Source: Frigoribacterium sp. MEB024 (GTDB taxonomy: Bacteria > Actinomycetota > Actinomycetes > Actinomycetales > Microbacteriaceae). From it: a stretch of DNA of 59,340 nt. Shown one piece after another: positions 25,348-34,738 of the stretch (positions are counted from its first letter, which is position 1; each line of letters opens with the position of its first letter). The stretch lies in NCBI RefSeq assembly GCF_000878135.1, contig NZ_JXQZ01000018.1, positions 1-59,340 of the forward strand. Direction: 5' to 3'. Made by a program: the position numbers and the translations under genes. Under the pieces are notes generated by a model, which saw only the letters and a list, made by a program, of their open reading frames with translations, searched no databases and was not told the origin of the DNA.

Positions 25348-28148
25348 CGGCCGGCGGCCTCGTCGCGCGTCGCCAGGTGCTCAAGCGCCTGCGCGAGTAC
25401 GTGATGGTCGTGCTGCTGATCGCGCTGCCCGTGGCCGGCGCCTCGGGGGCGGCGGTGCTCGTCGCGAGTGCGATGCCGACGACCCGCCAGGAGATCACCT
25501 CGACGCTGGGCCACACGGCCGCCCGGGTGCACTGGACCGGCTACGAGACCCGGCAGTCCGTCCGGGGGCTGAACCAGTGGTCGGGCGACGAGGTGACCTA
25601 CCGCGCGCCGGCCGACGTCGTGCCCGGGGTCGACCGGACGCTCACCCTGCGCACCCTCTGGACCCGGGTCGGCACGTCCCCTGCCGGCGTCGTGATCGGA
25701 CCGGTGACGGACCCGGCCTTCGAGGGCCGCTACGTGCTCGAGCGGGGGCGGGCCGCCGAGCAGGGCGACGAGGTGCTCGTCACGCCCGCCCTCGCCCGCG
25801 ACGACGGGCTCGAGACCGGGTCGACCACGACCCTCCACCGCGTTCCCGGCGCCGACGGTGCACGCGACCTCGAGGTGACGGTCGTCGGCATCATGTCCGA
25901 GGTCGGCGGCGGCACGGACGACCGACAGGTGTTCGCCCGTGACGACCTGGCGGCGGGTCTGCCCGACCCGTCGTCGACGGCCTCCTCGTCGTCGACCGAG
26001 CAGTACCTCGTGGGCGACGCCGTCGATTGGGCCGAGGTGCGCGAGTTGGGACGCGCGGGATTCGTCGTCTGGTCGGCCGCGGTCGTCGCCGACCCTCCGC
26101 CCGACGGCACCCCCGGCCTCGAGAGCGAGGCGGGCTACGGCAGCACGGGCACCTACGCCGCCCTCGGCGTGGTCTTCGCCGTGTTCGCCGGCGCCGAGGT
26201 CGCCCTTCTCGCGGGGGCGGCCTTCGGGGTCGGGGCCCGTCGGCAACGCCGCACCCTGGCCGTGCTCGCCGCGGTCGGTGCCGACCAGCGCACGCTGACG
26301 CGCGTCGTGACGCGGCAGGGGGTGTGGGTCGGCGTCGTCGCCGCGGTCACCGGTCTCGCCGTCGGCGTCGACCTCGGCATCGGCGTCGTGGCCCTCGCCC
26401 GTCGAGCCGGCGTCGACGTGGGCCCGTTCGCGTTCTGGGGCGTCCACGTCCCCGGCGTCGTGGTCGCGGGCATCGGGCTCTTCGCCGTCGCCGTGTCGTG
26501 GATCGCGGCCGTGGTGCCCGCGCGTCGTGCCGCCCGGGTCGACGTGATGGACTCGCTGCGCGGCGGGACGGCCTCCGGCGCGGTGGACGCCGCGTCGGAC
26601 CGGGGCCGCGGCCGCGGCCGACGGTCCGCCGTGCTCGCCGGCGTCCTCGTCGTCGGCGGCGTGCTCGCCTGCTTCGGGGCGGGATGGACCTCGTACGCCA
26701 CCTCGGTCCCGGTCGGCTCACGCTGGTGGTGGGCGGCGTTCGTCGGCCTCGCGGTCTCCGCCGTGGTCGCCCTCGTCGGCGTCCTGCTGCTCGTGCCGAC
26801 GCTCGTCCGTCGGCTCGGACGCGCGTCCACGCTCGCACCCGTGCCGTTGCGGCTCGCCCTGCGCGACGCCTCCCACGGGGTCGCGCGCACCGCTCCCGCC
26901 GTGGCGGCCGTCACCACGGCGGTGTTCGTCGCGGTGTTCGGCGTCTCGATGTCGACCGCGGCCGCACGACAGTCCGAGGACTCCTTCTACCGCCCCTACC
27001 CGGCGGGCACCGTGGCGATCTCGTACGACCAGGCGTCCGACCTCCGCGTGCCGGGCGGCTCCCCCGAGGCGGCCTCGCTCGACTCCGCGGCCGTCGCCGC
27101 CGTCGCGCGCGACCTCCCGGTGGGCGACCGTGCCGTGTGGCAGACCCCGGTCCCCAGCGGTTACGACTCGAACGGCGCCCCGGTCGCCGTCGACGCGGTC
27201 ACGCCGTGGGCCGTGCTGACCGTCCCCGACCGTTGCGACTCGTCGACGGGGCGCCTCGAGGGCCTGTCGTCCCGTGAGGCGCAGCGGATCACCGATGCCG
27301 ACCCTGCCTGCGACTACCCGCTCGGCTCGTTCACGTCACAGGACAACATCATCGTGACCGACGAGGACGGCCTCGCCGTGACCCTGGGGGCCGCTCCGTC
27401 CACGGCCGCCCGAGCCGCGTTCGAGTCGGGCGGCGTCATCGCCTTCGACCCGTCGCTCGTCGTCGACGGCGAAGCCACCATCGGTCTCGCCACCCCGGCC
27501 GAGGTCGAGGACGGCTTCGACGCCTCGGCCACCCCCTCGACGTCCGTGTCGCTCCCGGCCGTCGTCCAGCGTCCGACGACGCTCAGCACCGGGGCCGTCC
27601 TGATGAGCCCCGGGACCGCCGAGCGGCTGGGCTTCGAGCTGACCCAGCGTGCCGTGGTGATGGCCACCGACCGGCAACCGACCGAGGACGAGGCCGCCGG
27701 CCTCCGGGCCGCGGTCACCGCCGCCACCGACGGCCGGGCGACGGTCGAGACGAGTCCCGTCGATCGGGGCCTCGACCTGGCACTCGTGCTGGCACTCGTC
27801 GCGACGACCCTCGTCTGTGCCGCGGCAGCCGCGGTCGCCCTGGGTCTCGCCCGCGCCGAGGGGCTGAGCGACCAGGTGACCATGCAGGCCGTCGGCGGCA
27901 CGGACGCCCAGCGACGCGCCATGTCGTTCTGGCAGGGCGTGGTGGTCGTCGGCACGGGTGCCGTACTGGGCACCATCCTGGGCCTGGTGCCGACGGGGGC
28001 CATGGTCTGGGCCTCCGACCTACCGTTCACCCCACCGTGGTGGGTGCTGGTCGTCGTCGTCGTCGGGCTTCCCCTCGTCGTCGCCGCCGGCAGTGCCCTG
28101 ACGAGCCGTCGACCGCGCTCCCTCGTGCGGCGACCCGTGCTGGACTGA
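25344..28148 (+). CDS. Large FtsX-domain ABC permease
   Basis: 934 aa. An N-terminal membrane helix (YVMVVLLIALPVAGASGAAVL) precedes a large external domain of about 200 residues. Then come a first FtsX block (about 265-490, with the cytoplasmic phrase VPARRAARVDVMDSL), a second external domain, and a second FtsX block near 820-930. Such double-FtsX permeases pair with a single ATPase and export or clear antimicrobial peptides, lipids or macrolides from the membrane. Substrate unknown. GTG start with GGAGG 4 bases upstream, itself part of the dispersed 9-mer. Confidence 0.85.
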   Translation: MTAGGLVARRQVLKRLREYVMVVLLIALPVAGASGAAVLVASAMPTTRQEITSTLGHTAARVHWTGYETRQSVRGLNQWSGDEVTYRAPADVVPGVDRTLTLRTLWTRVGTSPAGVVIGPVTDPAFEGRYVLERGRAAEQGDEVLVTPALARDDGLETGSTTTLHRVPGADGARDLEVTVVGIMSEVGGGTDDRQVFARDDLAAGLPDPSSTASSSSTEQYLVGDAVDWAEVRELGRAGFVVWSAAVVADPPPDGTPGLESEAGYGSTGTYAALGVVFAVFAGAEVALLAGAAFGVGARRQRRTLAVLAAVGADQRTLTRVVTRQGVWVGVVAAVTGLAVGVDLGIGVVALARRAGVDVGPFAFWGVHVPGVVVAGIGLFAVAVSWIAAVVPARRAARVDVMDSLRGGTASGAVDAASDRGRGRGRRSAVLAGVLVVGGVLACFGAGWTSYATSVPVGSRWWWAAFVGLAVSAVVALVGVLLLVPTLVRRLGRASTLAPVPLRLALRDASHGVARTAPAVAAVTTAVFVAVFGVSMSTAAARQSEDSFYRPYPAGTVAISYDQASDLRVPGGSPEAASLDSAAVAAVARDLPVGDRAVWQTPVPSGYDSNGAPVAVDAVTPWAVLTVPDRCDSSTGRLEGLSSREAQRITDADPACDYPLGSFTSQDNIIVTDEDGLAVTLGAAPSTAARAAFESGGVIAFDPSLVVDGEATIGLATPAEVEDGFDASATPSTSVSLPAVVQRPTTLSTGAVLMSPGTAERLGFELTQRAVVMATDRQPTEDEAAGLRAAVTAATDGRATVETSPVDRGLDLALVLALVATTLVCAAAAAVALGLARAEGLSDQVTMQAVGGTDAQRRAMSFWQGVVVVGTGAVLGTILGLVPTGAMVWASDLPFTPPWWVLVVVVVGLPLVVAAGSALTSRRPRSLVRRPVLD

Positions 28149-28165
28149 CGAGCGCGTCGGCGTCG

Positions 28166-30604
28166 CTACCGGCCGTCGTCGACGGGACGACGCCGCCCGA
28201 CGCCGACGCCGACCACGCCGAACACGACGATCAGCAGGGCCGCGAGAGCCACCGGCCCCGGCTCGGAGCCCGTCCAGGCGAGAGCATCCGAGGAGGCGCG
28301 GGCCGGCTCGGCGGCGATCCGGCGTCCCGAGGCACCCGCGTCGAGCACGGTCCCGCCCGGCCGCGCACCCGGGGCGGGCGACGTGGACCCCTGGCCGGCC
28401 GGCGCGGCCCCGGGCCCGACCGGGACGCCGCTCTCGTCATCCGGCGCGGGAGCGGGGAGCGGGTCGACGGCGAAGAGGACGACGGGGCCGGTGGCCGAGA
28501 CGACGTCGTCCACCGTCCGGGTGACGGCCGAGACGTGCCAGTCCCCCTCGGCGAGGCCGAAGAACGTCGCGCTGAACGTTCCGTCCTGCTGGGCGCGGAC
28601 CGTGGTGGACACGGCAGCGGCCGCCACGGCCCGGGTCGACGCGAGAACCTCTGCGGCGGGCTCCACGGTGACGGTGACGCGGGCGGAGTCGATCGAGGTG
28701 CCCTCGACGACCACGTCCTGCCCCGAGGGCACCCGTGCCCCGCCGGAGGGTGAGGTGACGACCGGGCCGGCCAGCGCCTCCTGCACCTCGACGTCGACGA
28801 CCGCGCTCGCGCCCGACGACCCGACCACGGCGAACGTCGAGGGGCCCGGCGGGGTGCCGGGCGAGAGCCGGACGGGCAGCTGGACCCGCCCACGCTCGTC
28901 GGCGACGGTCGACGTCGACTCGTCGAACGCGTCCCCCTCGGCCCGGACCGTCTCGCCGGGCACGAAGCCGGTGCCGCGCAGGGTGGCCGCCGCGCCCGCC
29001 CGCAGCGTGCCGTCGGGGGCGACGACGACCGGTCCGAGCGAGAGGTCTTCGGTCACGGCGGCGAAGGCGTCGACCATGCCGGCCCCGAAGTACTCGGCCG
29101 GGGTCTCACCGCCGGCCTGACGGGTGAGCAGGTCACGCAGCTGGGCCGGGGTCGCGTCCGGATGCACGCTCGCCAGCAGGGCCGCGACCCCGGCCACGTG
29201 CGGAGCCGCCATCGAGGTCCCGCTGAGGGCGGCGAACCCGCCACCCGGCACCGTGCTGAGCACGGCGGACCCGGGGGCCGTCAGGTCGACGACGCCCGCC
29301 CCGTAGTTCGAGAAACGGGACTTCTCGATCGAGCCCCCGGTGCCCTGCTGGGCCGACGAGACCGTGACGACGCCGTCGACCTCGGCGGGCAGCTGCGCGC
29401 ACCCCTGCGAGACGTCACGCCCCGACTGCGGGGTCGAGTCGTTCGGGCTGAGCGAGTCGGTCGTCTTGTGGGCGAGGTCGACGGCGACGGCACCGGTCGC
29501 GGCGTTGCCGGCGGCCGCCACGTCGAGGACGCCCTCGTGCTGCGACCAGGCGACGGCCCGCGCGACCGCCTCGAGGGCCGGGGCCTGGTCGGGGTCGGCC
29601 GAGCACCAGGCGGCCCACGGGTCGACGAAGAGGCTGGCGTTCGTCACGTCCATCTGCTGCTGCGCCGCCCACATGTAACCGCAGATCGCGTACTCGGGGT
29701 AGATGAAGCCGTTCGCGTCGACGACTTTGACGCTCGCCAGCCGCACGCCCGGGGCGACGCCGACGACACCCCGGCCGTCGTCGGCCGCGGCGATGACGCC
29801 CGCCACGTGGGTGCCGTGTTCGCGCGTGCTCGTCGCGGCGTCGGGTGAGGGCGCCCAGGCGGCGGGGTCGCTGTCGGCGACGCCGTCCACGCTGCAGCCC
29901 ACCGAGGCGGCCGGGTCGACCTGCGAGGCGAGGTCGGGGTGCGTCGCATCGATCCCGCTGTCGAGCACGCCGACCAGCACGTCGCGGCTGCCGGGCTGCA
30001 CCGCCCGCGCCTCGGCCGCGTGCACGGCCTGGTCGTTCCACCCTCGTTCCTCGGCGGGGTCGGCCACGTCGGTCACCCGCTCGGCCAGGCCGGTCGACTG
30101 CACACCGACCGTCGGGGCCGGCACGGAGCCCGCGTCGTCGCGCGGGTCGGCTCCGGCCGCCGTCCGGACGGCGGCCGTCCGCGTCGGACCCGCCGATCCG
30201 ACCGCCGAGGAGGCGCGGACCCGGTCGACGAAGTCGGCTGCGGTCGACCGCGCGGTCACCACCCCGATCTCGTCCCACCGGGCGAGGACGGTGCCGCCCG
30301 CGGCGACCACGGCGGCCGACGCCGCGTCGGTCGTGACGGCACCGGGCGCGGCGTTGACGACGTAGGTCATCGCGTCGACGGCGGTCGGCACCGAGCTCGA
30401 GGCGGGCGCGGACAGCTGGGGGACGGCGGTCGTCGGCGCCGGAGACGAGGTGGCGGTCGCCGGGGCCGGGGACGAGGTGGCGGTCGCCGGGGCGTCCGCG
30501 GCGAAGGCCGTGACCGGTGCGAGCACGAGCACCGCGGCGAGCGCCGCCCCACCCAGTGCACGGGTCGATCGACGAGCGAGAGGACGTCGAGGGCTGCTGA
30601 TCAC
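28166..30604 (-). CDS. Sortase-anchored subtilisin-like (S8) serine peptidase
   Basis: 812 aa. The signal peptide ends around AFAADA (36). A prodomain of about 160 residues follows. The catalytic triad is Asp215 (VGVLDSGID), His263 (HGTHVAG) and Ser464 (SGTSMAAP), with the oxyanion Asn367. Two beta-rich modules lie at about 525-610 and 612-712, then a Pro/Gly linker. The tail is LAWTG at 775-779, a membrane helix at 785-803 and RRRP: an LAxTG signal for class E sortases of high-GC Gram-positives. It should be an exposed, wall-anchored peptidase. Cys residues at 237, 308, 334 and 402 may form disulfides. GTG start inferred from TATCGT 6 bases upstream. Confidence 0.9.
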   Translation of the reverse strand: MISSPRRPLARRSTRALGGAALAAVLVLAPVTAFAADAPATATSSPAPATATSSPAPTTAVPQLSAPASSSVPTAVDAMTYVVNAAPGAVTTDAASAAVVAAGGTVLARWDEIGVVTARSTAADFVDRVRASSAVGSAGPTRTAAVRTAAGADPRDDAGSVPAPTVGVQSTGLAERVTDVADPAEERGWNDQAVHAAEARAVQPGSRDVLVGVLDSGIDATHPDLASQVDPAASVGCSVDGVADSDPAAWAPSPDAATSTREHGTHVAGVIAAADDGRGVVGVAPGVRLASVKVVDANGFIYPEYAICGYMWAAQQQMDVTNASLFVDPWAAWCSADPDQAPALEAVARAVAWSQHEGVLDVAAAGNAATGAVAVDLAHKTTDSLSPNDSTPQSGRDVSQGCAQLPAEVDGVVTVSSAQQGTGGSIEKSRFSNYGAGVVDLTAPGSAVLSTVPGGGFAALSGTSMAAPHVAGVAALLASVHPDATPAQLRDLLTRQAGGETPAEYFGAGMVDAFAAVTEDLSLGPVVVAPDGTLRAGAAATLRGTGFVPGETVRAEGDAFDESTSTVADERGRVQLPVRLSPGTPPGPSTFAVVGSSGASAVVDVEVQEALAGPVVTSPSGGARVPSGQDVVVEGTSIDSARVTVTVEPAAEVLASTRAVAAAAVSTTVRAQQDGTFSATFFGLAEGDWHVSAVTRTVDDVVSATGPVVLFAVDPLPAPAPDDESGVPVGPGAAPAGQGSTSPAPGARPGGTVLDAGASGRRIAAEPARASSDALAWTGSEPGPVALAALLIVVFGVVGVGVGRRRPVDDGR

Positions 30605-30616
30605 CTGGCAACGATA
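30605..30616 (-). promoter_or_regulatory. Leaderless promoter -10 of the subtilase gene
   Basis: On the minus strand TATCGT (30616-30611) lies 6 bases before the GTG, so transcription likely starts on the start codon. There is no convincing ribosome site. Confidence 0.55.
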
Positions 30617-30752
30617 AGCGGCGACGCATCACGGCGGGGTCACGATCCTGCCGCCTCGGCAGGACTCGGTCGCACGCCTCGTCCCCACCCTCCGGATCGC
30701 CCGCGCGTTACGCAGCGTTGCCCCGCGGCGCCCGACGCCGCCGAGCCGCCCG

Positions 30753-30768
30753 TAGCGTGGGGCGCATG
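30753..30768 (+). promoter_or_regulatory. Leaderless promoter -10 of the acetyl-CoA synthetase gene
   Basis: TAGCGT at 30753-30758 is 7 bases before ATG 30766, with no ribosome site between. Confidence 0.6.
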
Positions 30769-32823
30769 GCCACCAGCGACACCATCTCGAACCTGCTCGA
30801 CGAGCGACGGACCTTCGCCGCGCCTCCCGCGCTCGTCGAGGGGGCCAACGTCAGGTCCGCCGAGCACGCGCGGGCGGCCGCCGACCCCGTGGCGTTCTGG
30901 GCCGAGGCGTCGCAGCGGCTCGACTGGCACACGCCGTGGACGGTCGCGCACACCTGGAAGCCCGTGACCGAGGGGCCGGGCGGCGAGCTCACCGTGCCCG
31001 AGGCGACCTGGTTCGCCGACGGCACGCTCAACGTCGCCGTCAACTGCGTCGACCGGCACGTCGACTCCGGCCTTGGCGACAAGGTCGCCCTGCACGTCGA
31101 GGGCGAGCCCGGCGACCGTCGCGACATCACGTACGCGCAGCTGCAGCGCGAGGTCGTGAAGGCCGCCAACGGCTTGCGGTCGCTCGGCGTGGGGAAGGGC
31201 GACCGCGTGGTCGTCTACCTGCCGGTGATCGCCGAGACGATCGTGGTGACCCTCGCCATCGCCCGTCTCGGTGCCATCCACTCGTTGGTCTTCGGCGGGT
31301 TCTCGGGCGAGGCGCTGAAGTTCCGCGTCGAGGACACCCGCGCCAAGCTGCTGGTCACGACCGACGGGCAGTTCCGTCGTGGCACCGCGGTGCCGGTCAA
31401 GGCGAACGCCGACCACGCGGTCAGCGGCGACAACGAGATCGAGCACGTGCTCGTCGTCCGGCGCACCGGCGAGCAGACGCCCGACGTGCCGTGGACGGAC
31501 GGCCGCGACCTGTGGTGGCACGATGTCGTCGACGACCAGCCCGACACCGACGAGCCCGAGTACTTCGGCGCCGAGACGCCGCTGTTCATCATGTACACGA
31601 GCGGCACCACCGGGAAGCCCAAGGGACTCGTGCACACGAGCGGCGGCTACCTGACGCAGGCGAACTGGACCCACTGGGCCGTCTTCGACGTCAAGCCCGA
31701 CGACGTGCACTGGTGCACGGCCGACCTCGCCTGGGTGACGGCGCACACCTACGAGATCTACGGTCCGCTGTCGAACGGCCTGACCCAGGTGATCTACGAG
31801 GGCACGCCCGACACCCCCCACCCGGCCCGGCACCTCGAGATCATCGAGCGCTACGGCGTGACCACCTACTACACGGCCCCGACGCTGGTGCGGACGCTGT
31901 CGTCGTGGTTCCCCGACGGATTGCCCGACACCCACGACCTCTCGTCGCTGCGCCTGCTCGGCACGGTCGGCGAGGCCATCAACCCCGAAGCGTGGGTCTG
32001 GTTCCACGAGCAGTTCGGCCGGGGCCGGTGCCCGATCGTCGACACCTGGTGGCAGTCCGAGACGGGGGCCGCCGTCATGGCCCCGCTGCCCGGGGCCGAC
32101 ACCCTCAAGCCGGGCTCGTCGCTGCGGGCCCTGCCCGGGCTCTCGACCGCCGTGGTCGACGACGCCGGCGAGCGCGTCCCGAACGGCAGTGGCGGCTACC
32201 TCGTGGTCCAGCAGACCGGGCCGGCGCTCGCCCGCACGGTCTGGGGCGACCCCGAGCGGTACCGCGACAGCTACTGGGCGACCTACTGGCGGCAGGGCTG
32301 GTTCTTCTCGGGCGACGGCGCGAAGTACGACGCGGACGGCGACATCTGGGTGCTCGGGCGGGTCGACGACGTGATCAACGTGTCGGGTCACCGCCTGTCG
32401 ACCATCGAGATCGAGTCATCGCTCGTGTCGCATCCGGCCGTCGCCGAGGCGGCCGTCGTCGGCGTGGCCGACGAGCGCACCGGCCAGGCGATCGCGGCCT
32501 TCGTGGTGCCTGCGGCACGACCGGCAGGAGGCGCGGTGCGGGACGCCGGCGACGTCGCCGAGCCGTCCGTGTGGGCTCCGCTCGCGGGGTCGCTGTCCCC
32601 CGTGCTGCGCGCCCACGTGGCCGATCAGATCGGGCCGATCGCCAAGCCCGCGACCGTGCTCGTCGTGCCCGACCTGCCCAAGACCCGCTCGGGCAAGATC
32701 ATGCGGCGGCTGCTGGCCGACATCGTCGACGGCCGCCCCCTGGGTGACACGACGAGCCTGCAGGACGAGACCGTGCCCGGACGGGTCGCGGCGATCCTCG
32801 CGGAGGCGACCCGCGCCTCCTGA
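30766..32823 (+). CDS. acs: Acetyl-CoA synthetase (AMP-forming)
   Basis: 685 aa, near the usual 650 for Acs. The AMP-binding motif YTSGTTGKPKGLVHTSGGYL, the acetate pocket phrase WVTAHTYEIYGPL, WWQSETGAAV, and the C-terminal PKTRSGKIMRRLL with the Lys that is controlled by acetylation are all present. It activates acetate to acetyl-CoA through acetyl-AMP. About 20 extra residues near 585-605 (VPAARPAGGAVRDAGD) interrupt the C-terminal domain, encoded over the dispersed 9-mer at 32527. A second copy of the 9-mer forms the last codons R-A-S-stop. Start ATG 30766 set by the leaderless promoter. Confidence 0.93.
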   Translation: MATSDTISNLLDERRTFAAPPALVEGANVRSAEHARAAADPVAFWAEASQRLDWHTPWTVAHTWKPVTEGPGGELTVPEATWFADGTLNVAVNCVDRHVDSGLGDKVALHVEGEPGDRRDITYAQLQREVVKAANGLRSLGVGKGDRVVVYLPVIAETIVVTLAIARLGAIHSLVFGGFSGEALKFRVEDTRAKLLVTTDGQFRRGTAVPVKANADHAVSGDNEIEHVLVVRRTGEQTPDVPWTDGRDLWWHDVVDDQPDTDEPEYFGAETPLFIMYTSGTTGKPKGLVHTSGGYLTQANWTHWAVFDVKPDDVHWCTADLAWVTAHTYEIYGPLSNGLTQVIYEGTPDTPHPARHLEIIERYGVTTYYTAPTLVRTLSSWFPDGLPDTHDLSSLRLLGTVGEAINPEAWVWFHEQFGRGRCPIVDTWWQSETGAAVMAPLPGADTLKPGSSLRALPGLSTAVVDDAGERVPNGSGGYLVVQQTGPALARTVWGDPERYRDSYWATYWRQGWFFSGDGAKYDADGDIWVLGRVDDVINVSGHRLSTIEIESSLVSHPAVAEAAVVGVADERTGQAIAAFVVPAARPAGGAVRDAGDVAEPSVWAPLAGSLSPVLRAHVADQIGPIAKPATVLVVPDLPKTRSGKIMRRLLADIVDGRPLGDTTSLQDETVPGRVAAILAEATRAS

Positions 32824-32913
32824 CGTCGGGAATCACGCGGGGGCGGGCGGAGTTGTCGTGTCCGTGGCTCGACGGCGCGCCCACCCCCTTGTCACCGAGA
32901 AGAAAGAGGCACC

Positions 32914-33516
32914 ATGTCGATCTCCGAGTCCACCGCCCCGTCCACCGTCCGCACCGCCGAGACCAGCGTGCCCCTCGTGTCGCTCCTCGACGAGCGCTGG
33001 AGCCCGCGCTCGTTCGACCCGACCGCCGAGATCTCGGACCGCCAGCTCGACGCCCTGCTCGAGGCCGCCCGCTGGGCCCCGTCGGCCCAGAACCACCAGC
33101 CCCGCCGCTTCATCGTGGCCCGCCGCGGCAGCGAGTCGTTCGACACGATCGTCGGCACCCTCATGAGCTTCAACGCGATGTGGGCCGGCAACGCCGCGGC
33201 ACTGATCGTGGCCGTCGCCGAGACCTCGACCGTCGAGGGCGACGCACGCCCGACCGCCGAGTACGACCTCGGCCAGGCCGTCGCCCACCTCACGGTGCAG
33301 GCCCACGCCGAAGGCTTCCACACCCACCAGATGGCCGGCGTCGAGTGGGACAAGATCGTCGCCGCGTTCGACCTGACCGACAACCTCAAGCCCGTCACGA
33401 TCACGGCCGTCGGCGTCGTCGACGAGGCCGACAAGCTGATCGAGGCCCTGGCCGAGCGCGAGACCGCCCCCCGCGAGCGCCTGCCGCTCAGCGAGCTCGT
33501 CCTGCGACGCGACTAG
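32914..33516 (+). CDS. Nitroreductase-family FMN flavoprotein
   Basis: 200 aa. The N-terminal FMN phosphate site reads LLDERWSPRSFDPTAEISD, then LLEAARWAPSAQNHQPRRF. The AHLTVQAHAEGFHTHQMAGV stretch is the helical core of the short nitroreductase group. It would reduce quinones, nitro compounds or similar with NAD(P)H; the substrate is unknown. AAAGAGG lies 5 bases before the ATG. Confidence 0.88.
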   Translation: MSISESTAPSTVRTAETSVPLVSLLDERWSPRSFDPTAEISDRQLDALLEAARWAPSAQNHQPRRFIVARRGSESFDTIVGTLMSFNAMWAGNAAALIVAVAETSTVEGDARPTAEYDLGQAVAHLTVQAHAEGFHTHQMAGVEWDKIVAAFDLTDNLKPVTITAVGVVDEADKLIEALAERETAPRERLPLSELVLRRD

Positions 33517-33531
33517 CAGCTCGGCGAGGCG

Positions 33532-33561
33532 AGCCCGGGCTGGTGCCTGCCAGCCCGGGCT
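33532..33561 (+). terminator. Hairpin from two copies of AGCCCGGGCT
   Basis: The self-complementary 10-mer occurs at 33532-33541 and 33552-33561 with 10 bases between, so the two can pair as a stem. It lies just after the nitroreductase stop. Confidence 0.6.
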
Positions 33562-33575
33562 GGTTGGCTGGGCGC

Positions 33576-34373
33576 ATGTCGATCTCCAGCACGGCCGAGA
33601 AGGCCGAACTCCTCCGCTCCCTCCACATCCCCGGCGACCCGCTGATCGTGACGAACGTCTGGGACAGCATCACCGCGCGCATCGTCGCGGGCGCACCGGG
33701 CGTGAAGGCATTGGCCACCGCCTCCCACTCGATCAGCGAGGCGCACGGCGTCGAGGACGGCGAGGGCCTCGACGTCGACGACATGCTGGCCGCCGCCCGC
33801 ATCGTGATCCGCTCGGTCGATCTGCCCGTCTCCGTCGACTTCGAGAAGGCCTACGCGACCGACGCCGCCGGCACGCTCGACAACGTCTTCCGCCTCATCG
33901 AAGAGGGCGCCGCCGGTCTCAACATCGAGGACAGCATCGGCCAGGCCAAGGCGCCGCTGTACGACATCGACACCCAGGTCTCGAAGATCGCCGCCGCCCG
34001 CCGCGCCGGCGATCGCGCCGGTGTGCCGATCGTGATCAACGCCCGGGTCGACGCCCTGGCCGGCGACCCCGATTCGTTCGACGACGCGATCACCCGCGCC
34101 AACGCCTACCTCGATGCCGGCGCCGACTGCGCGTTCGTCCTCGGTCTGGGCACCGAAGATCTCGTCAAGGCCGCCCTCGACCAGATCCACGGCAAGGTCA
34201 GCGTCATCTCGAACCCGTCGTCCGTCCCGCTCGCCCGCCTGGCCGGGCTCGGCGTCTCGCGGGTCAGCTTCGGCCCGACCACGATGGGCCTGACGCTGTC
34301 GCACCTGCGCGACGCCGCGACCACGCTCACCGCGCGCGGCGACTACCCGTCCGAGCTCGGCTTCGAGTTCTAG
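33576..34373 (+). CDS. Isocitrate lyase/PEP mutase family protein
   Basis: 265 aa TIM-barrel protein. VTNVWDSITARI, LPVSVDFEKAYA, AAGLNIEDSIGQ and VINARVDAL match the metal- and substrate-binding strands of the ICL/PEP-mutase superfamily. The lyase catalytic loop KKCGH is absent, so it is not isocitrate lyase itself. 2-methylisocitrate lyase-like, oxaloacetate decarboxylase-like or phosphonate-related activity are options. ATG 33576 has TTGGCT 6 bases before it and no ribosome site, possibly leaderless. Confidence 0.82.
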   Translation: MSISSTAEKAELLRSLHIPGDPLIVTNVWDSITARIVAGAPGVKALATASHSISEAHGVEDGEGLDVDDMLAAARIVIRSVDLPVSVDFEKAYATDAAGTLDNVFRLIEEGAAGLNIEDSIGQAKAPLYDIDTQVSKIAAARRAGDRAGVPIVINARVDALAGDPDSFDDAITRANAYLDAGADCAFVLGLGTEDLVKAALDQIHGKVSVISNPSSVPLARLAGLGVSRVSFGPTTMGLTLSHLRDAATTLTARGDYPSELGFEF

Positions 34374-34478
34374 CCCGCCTGGGACGCCCAGCCCCTTCAC
34401 CCCGGTGTGCAATTCGCGACCATCCGAGCACGACACGCCGTCCGCATCGCCTGTCGGGCGGCGTGTCGCCACGGCATG

Positions 34479-34633
34479 GTCGGGTTCGGCACGCACGTCG
34501 CGCACGCGCAGGTCGGGTTCGGCACGCCCGACGAGCACGTGCAGGTCGGGTTCGGCACGCACATCGCGCACGCGCAGGTCGGATGCGGCACGCCCGACGA
34601 GCACCCGCAGGTCGGGTGCGGCACGCCGGTCGG
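34479..34633. repeat. 33-bp tandem repeat, about 4.7 units, with 66-bp higher order
   Basis: Units start at 34479, 34512, 34545, 34578 and 34611, each opening with GTCGG(G/A)T(T/G)CGGCACGC. Units 1 and 3 continue alike (acgtcgcgcacgcgcag type) and units 2 and 4 continue alike (ccgacgagcac type), so the real period is 66. Both strands stay open: plus would read VGFGTHVAHAQ-type 11-residue repeats, minus would read PTCxC repeats. No ribosome site supports either frame. The 34374-34738 stretch otherwise holds an inverted pair around cgacacgccg and the hairpin at 34675-34718. Confidence 0.75.
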
Positions 34634-34674
34634 GGCGGACGCGACCCGGTGACCGTTGCCGCCGCACGAGAGAC

Positions 34675-34718
34675 GACCCGCGCCTCCCGAGCTCGTGAGA
34701 GCCGAGGAGGCGCGGGTC
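34675..34718. terminator. Hairpin of two inverted copies of the dispersed 9-mer after the YihY gene
   Basis: Arms 34675-34687 and 34706-34718 pair over 13 bases around an 18-base loop. It lies 20 bases beyond the yihY stop on the minus strand and is the likely terminator of the four-gene envelope operon. Confidence 0.7.
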
Positions 34719-34738
34719 GCGTCGTCGAAGGACGTCAC

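Noticed and set aside
33576-34373. True isocitrate lyase (glyoxylate shunt) beside acetyl-CoA synthetase
   Set aside because: The protein is only 265 aa and lacks the KKCGH catalytic loop, so only the superfamily can be claimed.
34479-34633. CRISPR array
   Set aside because: Units are contiguous without unique spacers and show alternating internal forms, so it is a tandem repeat.
34397-34738. Minus-strand Cys-rich PTCxC repeat ORF and plus-strand VGFGT repeat ORF
   Set aside because: Both come from the 33-bp repeat. Neither has a ribosome site or leaderless box, and the minus ORF would start right at the yihY stop. Kept as a repeat, not a gene.
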